A stretch of DNA of 5,762 bases from Caulobacteraceae bacterium (lineage in GTDB: Bacteria > Pseudomonadota > Alphaproteobacteria > Caulobacterales > Caulobacteraceae): positions 1 to 5,762 of the forward strand of contig JACDGF010000160.1 in assembly GCA_013815405.1 (NCBI GenBank), given 5' to 3'. The notes under the pieces are model-generated. The model saw nothing but the letters and a program-made list of their open reading frames with translations. It was not told the DNA's origin and did no database searches. The position numbers were made by a program, and so were the translations under genes. This document shows positions 1-5,762 of the stretch, in pieces (position 1 is the stretch's first letter; the number at the start of each line of letters is the position of its first letter).

Positions 1-589
1 GGCCTGGGAGACGGGCGAGGGCAATCTCGCGGCCACCTATCTCTTCGTGACGGCCTATCCGCCCGCGCGGGCGGCGCAGGTTTCCTTCGTGGCCGCGCTG
101 GCGGTGGCGGATCTGGCCTCCGCCTTCGTGGCGCCGGCCCTGGTCGGCCTCAAATGGCCGAACGACACCCTGATCGCCGGGGCCAAGGCGGCCGGCGTCC
201 TTGTGGAATCCGGGCCGGCCGGGAAGGGGAGGCTGTGGGTGGCGGTGGGGATCGGGGTCAATCTGGCGCGCGCGCCGGCGGTCAGCGAGCGGCCGGCCAC
301 CGCGTTTCGCGATCATATGCGCGCGCCGGCGCCAACCCCTCTCGACGCCCTGGCAATCCTGGCGGCGGCTTTCGAGCTCTGGCGAGACCTATGGGAACGT
401 CTTGGTTTTCCCCCGATCGCCGAAGCGTGGACCGCCCGGGCGCATGGCCTGGGAGCGCCCTGCACCGCCCGTCTCGCGACCGAGACGATCGCCGGCATCG
501 CCGAGGGACTCGACGCGGACGGCGCGCTCAGGCTTAGAACCGCGTCCGGAGCGGTGCGCCGCATCACCGCCGGCGACGTGTTCTTCTAG
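1..589 (+). CDS. birA: Biotin--[acetyl-CoA-carboxylase] ligase, C-terminal part (5' end outside window)
   Basis: This enzyme activates biotin with ATP and attaches it to the acceptor lysine of biotin carboxyl carrier domains (acetyl-CoA, propionyl-CoA and pyruvate carboxylases) in the cytoplasm. Reading in frame from base 2 gives 195 residues before the TAG at 587-589, so the N-terminus and any DNA-binding domain lie upstream. The fragment opens with a [10 protein letters not shown] segment, matching the region after the biotinyl-AMP loop. It then shows the family signature KWPND (fragment residues 51-55), AKAAGVLVE (61-69, whose lysine aligns with the biotin-contacting lysine of E. coli BirA) and GIGVN (83-87). 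Residues from about 150 to 195 fit the small SH3-like C-terminal domain, ending ITAGDVFF. Whether it also acts as a repressor cannot be judged here; many alphaproteobacterial versions are enzyme-only. It ends 13 bases before coaX, suggesting co-transcription. Confidence 0.93.
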   Translation, partial: AWETGEGNLAATYLFVTAYPPARAAQVSFVAALAVADLASAFVAPALVGLKWPNDTLIAGAKAAGVLVESGPAGKGRLWVAVGIGVNLARAPAVSERPATAFRDHMRAPAPTPLDALAILAAAFELWRDLWERLGFPPIAEAWTARAHGLGAPCTARLATETIAGIAEGLDADGALRLRTASGAVRRITAGDVFF

Positions 590-594
590 AGGGA
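588..594 (+). promoter_or_regulatory. Ribosome binding site of coaX
   Basis: The purine run AGAGGGA begins in the birA stop codon and lies 8 bases before the ATG at 603. It supports that ATG over the much longer upstream extension of the same frame, which would overlap birA. Its match to the Shine-Dalgarno consensus is imperfect. Confidence 0.5.
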
Positions 595-602
595 TCCCCG
601 CG

Positions 603-1382
603 ATGCTTCTGGCCATCGAGCAGGGCAACACCAATACGCTGTTCGCCGTGCACGACGGCGCCCGCTGGCTCGCCCAGTGGCGCGCGGGCACCGACGCCGC
701 GCGCACGGCCGACGAATACGCCGTCTGGCTCACCCAGCTCCTGACCCTCGCCGGCTTGTCGGTGGGCGCCATCGACGGCTGCATCGTCTCCAGCGTGGTG
801 CCGCAGTCGATCTTCAATCTGCGCAATCTCGCCCGGCGCTACCTTCATGTCGAACCGATGGTGGTCGGCGAGAACGTCGACCTGGGCATCGCGGTGCGCA
901 TCCAGAAACCCTCCGAGGCCGGGGCGGACCGCCTGGTCAACGCTATCGGCGCGCACATCACCTATCCGGGCGCGCTGCTGGTGGTCGATTCCGGGACCGC
1001 GACCACCTTCGACATCGTCGGCGCCGACGGGGCGTTCGAGGGCGGGGCGATCGCGCCGGGCATCAACCTCTCGATGCAGGCCTTGCACGAGGCGGCGGCC
1101 CGATTGCCCCGCGTCGCCATCCAGCGGCCGGCCCGGGTCATCGGCAAGGATACGGTCGAGGCCATGCAGTCGGGAGTCTATTGGGGCTATGTATCGCTGA
1201 TCGAGGGACTAGTCAGGCGGATGAAGGCGGAATATCCGGCGCCCCTGACCGTGCTGGGCACCGGCGGCATCGCCTCCCTTTTCGAACACGCCACCACGGC
1301 CATCGATCATTTCGACCATGACCTGACCATCCTGGGCCTGCTCGAAATCGTACGGCGCAATCCCCATTTCGGCGACAGATGA
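603..1382 (+). CDS. coaX: Type III pantothenate kinase
   Basis: This enzyme phosphorylates pantothenate to 4'-phosphopantothenate, the first step of CoA synthesis. It belongs to the ASKHA-fold type III family, which needs a monovalent cation and is not inhibited by CoA. The 259 residues match the usual length of about 255-260. Visible motifs are the N-terminal phosphate-binding AIEQGNTNT (residues 4-12), GADR (107-110) with the presumed catalytic Asp109, VVDSGTATT (127-135) with the presumed cation ligand Asp129 and ATP-contacting Thr132, GGAIAPG (147-153), and Thr184 in the substrate-contact position. Residue 6 is Glu where most family members have Asp. The ATG at 603 gives the expected family N-terminus and has a purine-rich ribosome site; the frame stays open upstream to 201 but there it overlaps birA. 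The stop overlaps the rnj start (ATGA), implying translational coupling. Confidence 0.95.
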   Translation: MLLAIEQGNTNTLFAVHDGARWLAQWRAGTDAARTADEYAVWLTQLLTLAGLSVGAIDGCIVSSVVPQSIFNLRNLARRYLHVEPMVVGENVDLGIAVRIQKPSEAGADRLVNAIGAHITYPGALLVVDSGTATTFDIVGADGAFEGGAIAPGINLSMQALHEAAARLPRVAIQRPARVIGKDTVEAMQSGVYWGYVSLIEGLVRRMKAEYPAPLTVLGTGGIASLFEHATTAIDHFDHDLTILGLLEIVRRNPHFGDR

Positions 1383-3058
1383 CAAAATCAGCTGAAGACG
1401 AACTCGTCTTCCTGCCGCTGGGCGGGTCAAACGAGATCGGGATGAACTTCAACCTCTATGGTTTCGGCCCGCCTCACGCCCGCAAGTGGATCGTGGTCGA
1501 TCTGGGCGTCACCTTCGGCGACCAGACCACGCCGGGCGTCGACATCATCCTGCCCGATCCCGCCTTCATCGAGGAGCACGCGGACGACATCCTGGGCATC
1601 GTCCTCACCCACGCCCACGAGGACCACATCGGCGCCGTCGCCTGGCTGTGGCCGCGCCTGAAAGCGCCCCTCTACGCCACGCCGTTCACCGCCTTCCTCC
1701 TGCGCGAGAAGCTGCGCGAGGCGGGCCTGCTGGACGCGGCGCGGATCACCGAGGTCCCCCTGGGCGGGACGATCACTCTGGGGCCGTTCCAGGTCACCCT
1801 GATCACCCTTACTCATTCCATCCCCGAGCCCAACGGCCTGGCGATCCGCACGCCGCTGGGCGTTATCCTGCACACGGGCGACTGGAAGATCGACCCCGAC
1901 CCGCTAACCGGCGCCGCACCCGACGAGGCGGCCATCCGGCGCCTGGGCGAGGAGGGCGTGCTGGCCATGGTCTGCGATTCCACCAATGTGTTCGTCGACG
2001 GCGAGGCCGGGTCCGAGGCGAAGGTGCGCGCCACCCTGGGCGCCTTGATCGGGCAGTTGAAGGGCAAGGTCGCCGCCGCCTGTTTCGCCTCCAACGTGGC
2101 GCGGATGGACAGCATCATCCGGGCCGCCGAGGCCAACGGCCGGCGGGTCTGCCTGGTCGGCCGCTCGATGATCCGCATGTCCCAGGCCGCCCGTTCGGTG
2201 GGCCTGCTGAGCGGCCTCGCGCCCTTCGTTTCCGACGCCGAGGCCCGGAAGTTTCCGCCCGAGAACATCCTCTATCTCTGCACCGGCAGCCAGGGCGAGC
2301 CGCGCGCGGCGCTCTCGCGGATGGCCGACGGCAGCCACCCCCACGTCAAGCTGGGGCAGGGAGACGCCTGCGTCTTCTCCTCGCGGATCATCCCCGGCAA
2401 CGAGATCCCCATCCGCAACCTGCAGAACAAGCTCGCCGACCGGGGCGTGCGGCTCTACACCGAACGCGATCATCCCGGCATCCACGTCTCGGGCCATCCC
2501 TGCCGGGACGAGCTGAAGCGGATGTATCAGTGGGCGCGGCCCCGGATCGCCGTGCCGACCCACGGCGAGCGGCGCCATCTGCTCGAGCACGCGGCGCTGG
2601 CCGGGGATCTTCAGGTCCCCCAGACGATCGCCCCGCGCAACGGCGACATGGTCCGCCTGGCGCCGGGGGAGCCGGCGGTGATCGACGAGGTTCGCGCCGG
2701 CCGGCTCTATGTGGACGCCGGGATGGTGACGCCCGAGCACGGCGAGGCCCTGCGCGAGCGCCGTCACGCGGCCGTGAACGGCGTCCTCACCATCTGCGTC
2801 GCCCTGGACGGACGCAACCAGATTGTCTCGGGACCGGAGGTGCGGGCGCTGGGCATGCCAGGCGGTGATGACAACCGACTGGCCGACACGCTCGATGATC
2901 TGGCGGGCGAGGCGAGGGGGGCCATGGGCCACCTGCCCAATGGCGATCGCGACGACGACCGCGCCGTGGAGGCCGCCCTCTCGCGTGTGGTCAAGAAAGC
3001 CGCCTTCCGCATCTGGAAGCGCCGCCCGGTAGTGGAGACCACGGTGCTGAGGGTGTAG
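1379..3058 (+). CDS. rnj: Ribonuclease J
   Basis: This is a metallo-beta-lactamase/beta-CASP RNase with 5'-to-3' exonuclease and endonuclease activity, acting in the cytoplasm on mRNA and on rRNA 5' ends. The 559 residues fit the alphaproteobacterial family. Zinc-site motifs are all present: THAHEDH (residues 77-83; His78, His80, Asp82, His83), His146 in LTHSIPE, Asp168 in HTGDW, and His395 in PTHGE. The beta-CASP domain lies at about 190-380, with CDSTNVF near 199-205, FASNVARM near 236-243, GRSM at 261-264, TGSQGEP at 302-308 and the RNA-binding HVSGHP at 369-374. Residues from about 450 to 559 form the C-terminal domain. The start overlaps the coaX stop by four bases and has no clear ribosome site of its own, so coupling to coaX is likely. 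A zinc-site motif set this complete argues for an active enzyme. Alternative beta-CASP proteins (CPSF-like) are unlikely given the HVSGH motif and C-terminal domain. Confidence 0.95.
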   Translation: MTKSAEDELVFLPLGGSNEIGMNFNLYGFGPPHARKWIVVDLGVTFGDQTTPGVDIILPDPAFIEEHADDILGIVLTHAHEDHIGAVAWLWPRLKAPLYATPFTAFLLREKLREAGLLDAARITEVPLGGTITLGPFQVTLITLTHSIPEPNGLAIRTPLGVILHTGDWKIDPDPLTGAAPDEAAIRRLGEEGVLAMVCDSTNVFVDGEAGSEAKVRATLGALIGQLKGKVAAACFASNVARMDSIIRAAEANGRRVCLVGRSMIRMSQAARSVGLLSGLAPFVSDAEARKFPPENILYLCTGSQGEPRAALSRMADGSHPHVKLGQGDACVFSSRIIPGNEIPIRNLQNKLADRGVRLYTERDHPGIHVSGHPCRDELKRMYQWARPRIAVPTHGERRHLLEHAALAGDLQVPQTIAPRNGDMVRLAPGEPAVIDEVRAGRLYVDAGMVTPEHGEALRERRHAAVNGVLTICVALDGRNQIVSGPEVRALGMPGGDDNRLADTLDDLAGEARGAMGHLPNGDRDDDRAVEAALSRVVKKAAFRIWKRRPVVETTVLRV

Positions 3059-3067
3059 GGATCGCAC

Positions 3068-3496
3068 ATGATCGGCAAGCTCAACCATGTCGGAGTCGCC
3101 ACGCCCTCGATCGAGGAGTCCTGGAGGCTCTACCGCGATGTCCTGGGCGCGACCGACATCACCGAAAAGCGCGCTCTGCCCGAGCAGGGGGTTTGGGTCT
3201 CCTTCGTCAACCTGCCCAACGCCCAGATCGAACTGATCGAGCCGCTCGGCGCGGAGTCTCCGATCCACGGCTTTCTCGCCAAGAACCCACGCGGCGGCCA
3301 GCATCACGTCTGCTTCGAGGTCCCCGACATCCTCGCGGCGCGCGACGAGCTGCGCGCCAACGGGGCGGCGGTCCTGGGAACGGGCGAACCGCGCATCGGC
3401 GCCCACGGCGTGCCGGTGATCTTCGTCCATCCCAGGGACATGGGCGGGGTGCTGGTTGAATTGATGGCGACGCCAGAAACGACGCACGTGTCATGA
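3068..3496 (+). CDS. mce: Methylmalonyl-CoA epimerase
   Basis: This enzyme interconverts the 2R and 2S forms of methylmalonyl-CoA, linking propionyl-CoA carboxylase to methylmalonyl-CoA mutase in propionate, odd-chain fatty acid and branched amino acid breakdown. The 142 residues form two vicinal-oxygen-chelate (glyoxalase-like) repeats, about 1-60 and 75-135. Visible family features are KLNHVGVAT (4-12) with metal ligand His7, IELIEPLG (54-61) and SPIHGFL (64-70), GGQHHVCFEV (76-85) with the second metal histidine, HPRDMGGVLVEL (121-132) and presumed metal ligand Glu131. The length and the paired SPI..FL and HH motifs separate it from generic glyoxalases. The ATG at 3068 starts nine bases after rnj; an AGGGA at 3057-3061, overlapping the rnj stop, is a plausible ribosome site. 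Its link to biotin-dependent carboxylation fits the nearby birA. Confidence 0.94.
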   Translation: MIGKLNHVGVATPSIEESWRLYRDVLGATDITEKRALPEQGVWVSFVNLPNAQIELIEPLGAESPIHGFLAKNPRGGQHHVCFEVPDILAARDELRANGAAVLGTGEPRIGAHGVPVIFVHPRDMGGVLVELMATPETTHVS

Positions 3497-3526
3497 CCCA
3501 TATCACTTTGACTCGGCTTACTATTT

Positions 3527-3627
3527 TTCCGTTTTCCTCGCGTAGGCGGGGACCCAGGCTTTTTCTGCAACCCATGGTGCGTGACGATAAAACACCTGGG
3601 TCCCCGCCTACGCGGGGAAGAGCGGAA
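3527..3627. repeat. Composite inverted repeat (paired REP-like palindromes) between mce and the DUF1467 gene
   Basis: Arms 3527-3558 and 3595-3627 pair over about 31 base pairs, with one bulged base (3622) and two G-U pairs. The core 3539-3558 versus 3595-3614 is perfect. The loop, 3559-3594, is comparatively AT-rich. Each arm is itself a hairpin: TCCCCGC-CTAC-GCGGGGA at 3601-3618, and the matching 3535-3552 with one G-U pair. Each is flanked by the heptamer CCTGGGT or its complement. The unit therefore looks like two REP-type palindromes head to head. Similar 'GGGTCCCCGC...GCGGGGA' palindromes are scattered through many alphaproteobacterial genomes (recalled, not searched). No run of T follows on either strand, so an ordinary terminator is not supported. 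Likely roles are a dispersed repeat and perhaps stabilisation of the mce mRNA 3' end. Confidence 0.88.
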
Positions 3628-3662
3628 GGGGTTGGTCGAGCCGTCGGGACCGTGTTCCTCAG

Positions 3663-3923
3663 ATGAGCCTCGCCACCGGGATCGCCATCTATCTGACCAT
3701 CTGGTGGACGGCCCTCTTCGCCATCCTGCCCCTGGGGGCGCGCAGCCACGCCGAGGCGGGGATCGAGGTTCCCGGCGGGGGCGACCCGTCCTCGCCGGTC
3801 GAGCCCAGGCTGAAACGCAAGTTCATCACCACCACCTGGGTCTCGGCGATCCTCTTCGCCCTGCTGTGGCTGACCCTTCACCTCCACCTGGTCAGGCTGC
3901 CGAGTTTCCCCGGCCCGCACTGA
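3663..3923 (+). CDS. DUF1467 family small inner-membrane protein
   Basis: The protein has 86 residues and unknown function. It has two predicted membrane helices, at about residues 4-25 and 56-77. They are joined by a polar linker carrying the family pattern: ILPLGARSHAEAG near 21-33, then a Gly/Pro-rich stretch (VPGGGDPSSPVEP, 36-48) and basic LKRKF (50-54). The second helix begins TTTWVSAILFALLW. The tail is short, ending FPGPH. The assignment to DUF1467 rests on this layout and on its usual place beside mce and proS in Alphaproteobacteria. The ATG at 3663 puts the first helix directly at the N-terminus; I see no good ribosome site. Upstream is the 3527-3627 palindrome, so it may have its own promoter or depend on read-through. 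By the positive-inside rule the LKRK linker would face the cytoplasm, leaving both ends outside; that is inference. Confidence 0.85.
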   Translation: MSLATGIAIYLTIWWTALFAILPLGARSHAEAGIEVPGGGDPSSPVEPRLKRKFITTTWVSAILFALLWLTLHLHLVRLPSFPGPH

Positions 3924-3992
3924 CGCGTTGCCAAGGCGCCGCCGGCGAGGCTATCTCGCCCCCTCACCCCATCCCTGGGACGATCTTCTAAG

Positions 3993-5312
3993 ATGCGCCT
4001 GTCGCGCTATTTCCTGCCCGTGCTTCGCGAGACCCCCGCCGAGGCGCAGATCGCCTCGCACCGGCTGATGCTGCGCGCCGGCATGCTGCGCCAGGAGGCG
4101 GCGGGCATCTATGCCTGGCTGCCGCTGGGCCACCGGGTCTTGAGGAAGGTCGAGCGGATCGTCCGCGAGGAGATGGACCGAGCCGGCGCCATCGAGCTTC
4201 TCATGCCGACCCTTCAGCTCGCCGACCTGTGGCGAGAGAGCGGCCGCTACGACGACTATGGCGCCGAGATGCTGCGGATCACCGACCGGCATCAGCGTGA
4301 ACTCCTGTTCGGCCCCACCAACGAGGAGATGATCACCGAGATCTTCCGCGCCTATATTCGTTCCTACAGGGACTTGCCGAAGAATCTTTACCACATCCAA
4401 TGGAAGTTCCGGGACGAACAGAGGCCGCGGTTCGGCGTCCTGCGCGGTCGCGAATTTCTGATGAAGGACGCCTATTCGTTCGATCTGGACGTGGGACAGG
4501 GTCGCGCCGCCTACAATCGGATGTTCGTGGCTTATCTGCGCGCCTTCGCCCGCATGGGCCTAAAAGCGATCCCGATGAAGGCCGAGAGCGGCCCGATCGG
4601 CGGCGAGCTCAGCCACGAGTTCATCGTCCTGGCCAAGACCGGGGAATCGGCGGTGTTCCTCGACCGGCGGATGCTGGACCTGCCCATTCCGGGCGACGAC
4701 CTGGACTACGACGGCGACCTCGCCGGCCTCGTCGACGCCTGGACCTGCCACTATGCGGCCACCGACGACGTCCACGACGCGGCCCGGTACGAGCGGGAAA
4801 CAGCCGCGGAGGATCGGATGAGCGCGCGTGGCATCGAAGTGGGGCAGACCTTCTTCTTCGGCGACAAATACTCCGCGCCGATGAAGGCGACCGTTTCCGG
4901 CCCGGACGGGGTCGACCGGGCGGTCCAGATGGGCAGCTATGGCGTCGGCATATCGCGCCTGGTGGGCGCCATCATCGAGGCCAGCCACGATGACGCGGGG
5001 ATCATCTGGCCCGAGCCCGTGGCCCCGTTCGGGGTCGAAATCCTCAATCTGCGCCCCGGCGACGCCGCCGTCGATGCCGCCTGCGACGAGTCCTACGGCG
5101 CCCTGACCGCCGCCGGCAAGGAACCCCTCCTGGACGACACCGGCGAGCGGCCGGGCGGCAAGTTCGCCACCGCCGATCTCATCGGCCTCCCCTGGCAATT
5201 GATCATCGGCCCGCGGGGCTTGGCGGAGGGATCGGTGGAGCTGAAACGCCGCGCCACCGGTGAGCGCCGGAGCCTGCCGCTCGACGACGCCCTGAGGGCG
5301 ATTTGCGGGTGA
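3993..5312 (+). CDS. proS: Prolyl-tRNA synthetase, short form without the full editing insert
   Basis: This class II synthetase charges tRNA-Pro with proline. The 439 residues match the short alphaproteobacterial form, compared with about 570 in E. coli. Class II motif 1 lies in [17 protein letters not shown] (residues 38-54) through the proline of LLMP (69-72). FGPTNEE (106-112) is the proline-contacting TXE-type loop. Motif 2 spans about 138-163, from [11 protein letters not shown] to FLMKDAYSF. Motif 3 is [14 protein letters not shown] (314-327). The anticodon-binding domain is about 345-439. Only about 50-60 residues (near 220-275) stand where the roughly 180-residue editing domain (INS) of long bacterial forms is inserted; this is the mini-INS state. 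Such enzymes mischarge alanine and usually rely on a free-standing ProXp-ala/YbaK-type deacylase elsewhere in the genome. The ATG at 3993 gives the family's MRLSRYFLP start, though no clear ribosome site precedes it. A 69-base gap separates it from the DUF1467 gene. Confidence 0.96.
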   Translation: MRLSRYFLPVLRETPAEAQIASHRLMLRAGMLRQEAAGIYAWLPLGHRVLRKVERIVREEMDRAGAIELLMPTLQLADLWRESGRYDDYGAEMLRITDRHQRELLFGPTNEEMITEIFRAYIRSYRDLPKNLYHIQWKFRDEQRPRFGVLRGREFLMKDAYSFDLDVGQGRAAYNRMFVAYLRAFARMGLKAIPMKAESGPIGGELSHEFIVLAKTGESAVFLDRRMLDLPIPGDDLDYDGDLAGLVDAWTCHYAATDDVHDAARYERETAAEDRMSARGIEVGQTFFFGDKYSAPMKATVSGPDGVDRAVQMGSYGVGISRLVGAIIEASHDDAGIIWPEPVAPFGVEILNLRPGDAAVDAACDESYGALTAAGKEPLLDDTGERPGGKFATADLIGLPWQLIIGPRGLAEGSVELKRRATGERRSLPLDDALRAICG

Positions 5313-5340
5313 GGGGTGGGCGCGGCGAGTATCCAAATTT

Positions 5341-5480
5341 CCTCCCTCCCCTTCATGGGGAGGGACAGGCCGCGAAGCGGCCAGGGTGGGGAAGTGCGCA
5401 GCAATCCCCGGCGTCGAGGCGGTGTCAGACTTCCCCACCCCGGCCTTTCAGGCCGACCCTCCCCATGAAGGGGAGGGAGG
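5341..5480. repeat. Composite inverted repeat with nested hairpins between proS and lolC/E
   Basis: The outer arms 5341-5364 and 5457-5480 are perfect 24-base reverse complements. The inner arms 5384-5395 and 5429-5440 are perfect over 12 bases, around a loop at 5396-5428. Each outer arm is also a local hairpin, CCCTCCCC-TTCAT-GGGGAGGG at 5344-5364, mirrored on the right. Between outer and inner arms the sequences differ but both fold: GGCCGC-GAA-GCGGCC at 5368-5382 on the left; on the right, read on the minus strand, GGCCT-GAA-AGGCC (5442-5454). This is two copies of one dispersed GC-rich palindrome facing each other. Very similar repeats are familiar from Caulobacter-type genomes (recalled, not searched). 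There is no T run, no target-site duplication and no coding capacity. It ends 19 bases before the next start codon. Confidence 0.9.
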
Positions 5481-5499
5481 TTGGGCTCGCGACCTCCTC

Positions 5500-5762
5500 A
5501 TGACCGCTCGCCCCTTCAGCACCTGGGAGCGGTCGATCGCGATCCGCTATCTGCTGGCCAAGCGGAGCCAGGGCGGGGTGGCGCTGATCTCGATCATTTC
5601 CTTCGTCGCCATCGCCCTGGCGGTGGCGGCGCTGGTCATCACCATGTCCATCATGAACGGCTTTCGCGCCGAATTGAGCGCCAAGATCCTCGGCTTCAAC
5701 GGCCATGCTTTCGTCGTGGGCGGGGCCATGACCCCCTCCGGGCGCGATGCGATGGTGCGCCG
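5500..5762 (+). CDS. lolC: Lipoprotein-releasing ABC transporter permease LolC/LolE family, N-terminal part (3' end outside window)
   Basis: LolC/LolE subunits form, with the ATPase LolD, the inner-membrane complex that extracts mature lipoproteins and hands them to LolA. Translation from 5500 gives 87 complete residues before the window ends. The N-terminus shows the family pattern: WERSIAIRYLLAKRSQGG (9-26), a first membrane helix at about 25-50 rich in Ile/Val/Ala, then the hallmark MSIMNGFRAEL (49-59) and KILGFNGHAFV (62-72) leading into the periplasmic domain. Family members are about 400 residues. The frame has no upstream in-frame start candidate before the repeat, so the ATG at 5500 is secure, but it lacks a well-spaced ribosome site. 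GGAGGGAGG (5472-5480) belongs to the repeat and is 19 bases away. LolC and LolE cannot be told apart from this fragment; LolC is the usual alphaproteobacterial name in this position, typically followed by lolD. Confidence 0.9.
   Translation, partial: MTARPFSTWERSIAIRYLLAKRSQGGVALISIISFVAIALAVAALVITMSIMNGFRAELSAKILGFNGHAFVVGGAMTPSGRDAMVR

Noticed and set aside
263..331. Repeated GCGCGCGCCGGCG string within birA
   Set aside because: It encodes ordinary Ala/Arg/Pro codons in a GC-rich gene and has no extended repeat structure.
201..602. Long upstream extension of the coaX reading frame
   Set aside because: It overlaps birA, its translation is Arg/Trp-rich with no family similarity, and the ATG at 603 gives the exact CoaX N-terminus with a purine-rich ribosome site.
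1486..2868. 460-residue plus-strand frame inside rnj
   Set aside because: The translation is an Arg/Pro/Gly-rich low-complexity shadow in a different frame from the well-supported RNase J.
1904..3487. 527-residue minus-strand open frame opposite rnj and mce
   Set aside because: It is a compositional shadow: high GC leaves antisense frames open. The plus strand encodes complete conserved enzymes with all catalytic motifs.
3508..3536. Possible promoter with a TTGACT -35-like hexamer after mce
   Set aside because: No acceptable -10 or alphaproteobacterial GCTANAWC-like element lies at the right distance; the AT-rich patch alone is not enough.
3527..3627. Interpretation of the first inverted repeat as a Rho-independent terminator
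   Set aside because: Neither strand has a U tract after the stem, and the 36-base loop and 31-bp stem are far from terminator geometry.
3944..3960. Small hairpin GGCGAG-GCTAT-CTCGCC before proS
   Set aside because: Only 6 bp with no T run; such stems are expected by chance at this GC content, and it lies too far from the proS start to suggest a specific switch.
3581..3991. Open frame overlapping the DUF1467 gene
   Set aside because: It starts inside the loop of the inverted repeat and translates to Arg/Pro/Gly/His-rich sequence; the overlapping frame at 3663 has clear membrane helices and family motifs.
5341..5480. Interpretation of the second inverted repeat as a miniature transposon or CRISPR-like unit
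   Set aside because: No flanking target-site duplication is visible, there is no spacer-repeat periodicity, and the arms match a REP-like dispersed palindrome better.
5303..5503. Small frame running through the second repeat and ending in an ATGA overlap with lolC/E, which could look like a leader peptide
   Set aside because: Almost all of it is palindromic repeat sequence, it overlaps the proS end, it has no ribosome site, and the ATGA overlap can arise by chance.

Overview
The window is a GC-rich stretch (roughly two thirds G+C) from an alphaproteobacterial chromosome. All recognised genes lie on the plus strand, in the order birA (end only) - coaX - rnj - mce - DUF1467 gene - proS - lolC/E (start only). 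From family knowledge this is a typical alphaproteobacterial housekeeping neighbourhood, often found just downstream of the NADH dehydrogenase (nuo) genes. Three things point towards Caulobacterales or a relative: the 'AIEQGNTNT' opening of CoaX, the short alphaproteobacterial-type prolyl-tRNA synthetase, and two kinds of GC-rich dispersed palindrome. I could not search a database, so the order-level guess is inference.

Layout. Bases 1-589 hold the C-terminal part of biotin-protein ligase. A 13-base gap leads to type III pantothenate kinase (603-1382), whose stop codon overlaps the RNase J start in an ATGA (1379-3058). Nine bases later comes methylmalonyl-CoA epimerase (3068-3496). A 166-base gap (3497-3662) is largely filled by a 101-base near-perfect inverted repeat. 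Then come a two-helix DUF1467 membrane protein (3663-3923), a 69-base gap, and the editing-domain-less prolyl-tRNA synthetase (3993-5312). A 187-base gap holds a second, unrelated composite inverted repeat (5341-5480). The lipoprotein-releasing permease starts at 5500 and runs off the end.

How the genes fit together. birA, coaX and mce all concern acyl-CoA and biotin chemistry. BirA biotinylates carboxylases such as acetyl-CoA and propionyl-CoA carboxylase, CoaX makes CoA, and Mce handles the methylmalonyl-CoA formed by propionyl-CoA carboxylase. rnj (RNA processing), proS (tRNA charging) and lolC/E (lipoprotein sorting) are general housekeeping genes. The tight spacing of birA-coaX-rnj-mce suggests one transcript. 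The two palindromic elements sit exactly at the two longest gaps and could divide it into segments.

I found no mobile-element gene, CRISPR array, RNA gene or defence system, and no convincing new multi-gene system. The most noteworthy non-coding signals are the two palindromes, especially the second, whose internal hairpins differ in sequence but keep the same fold.
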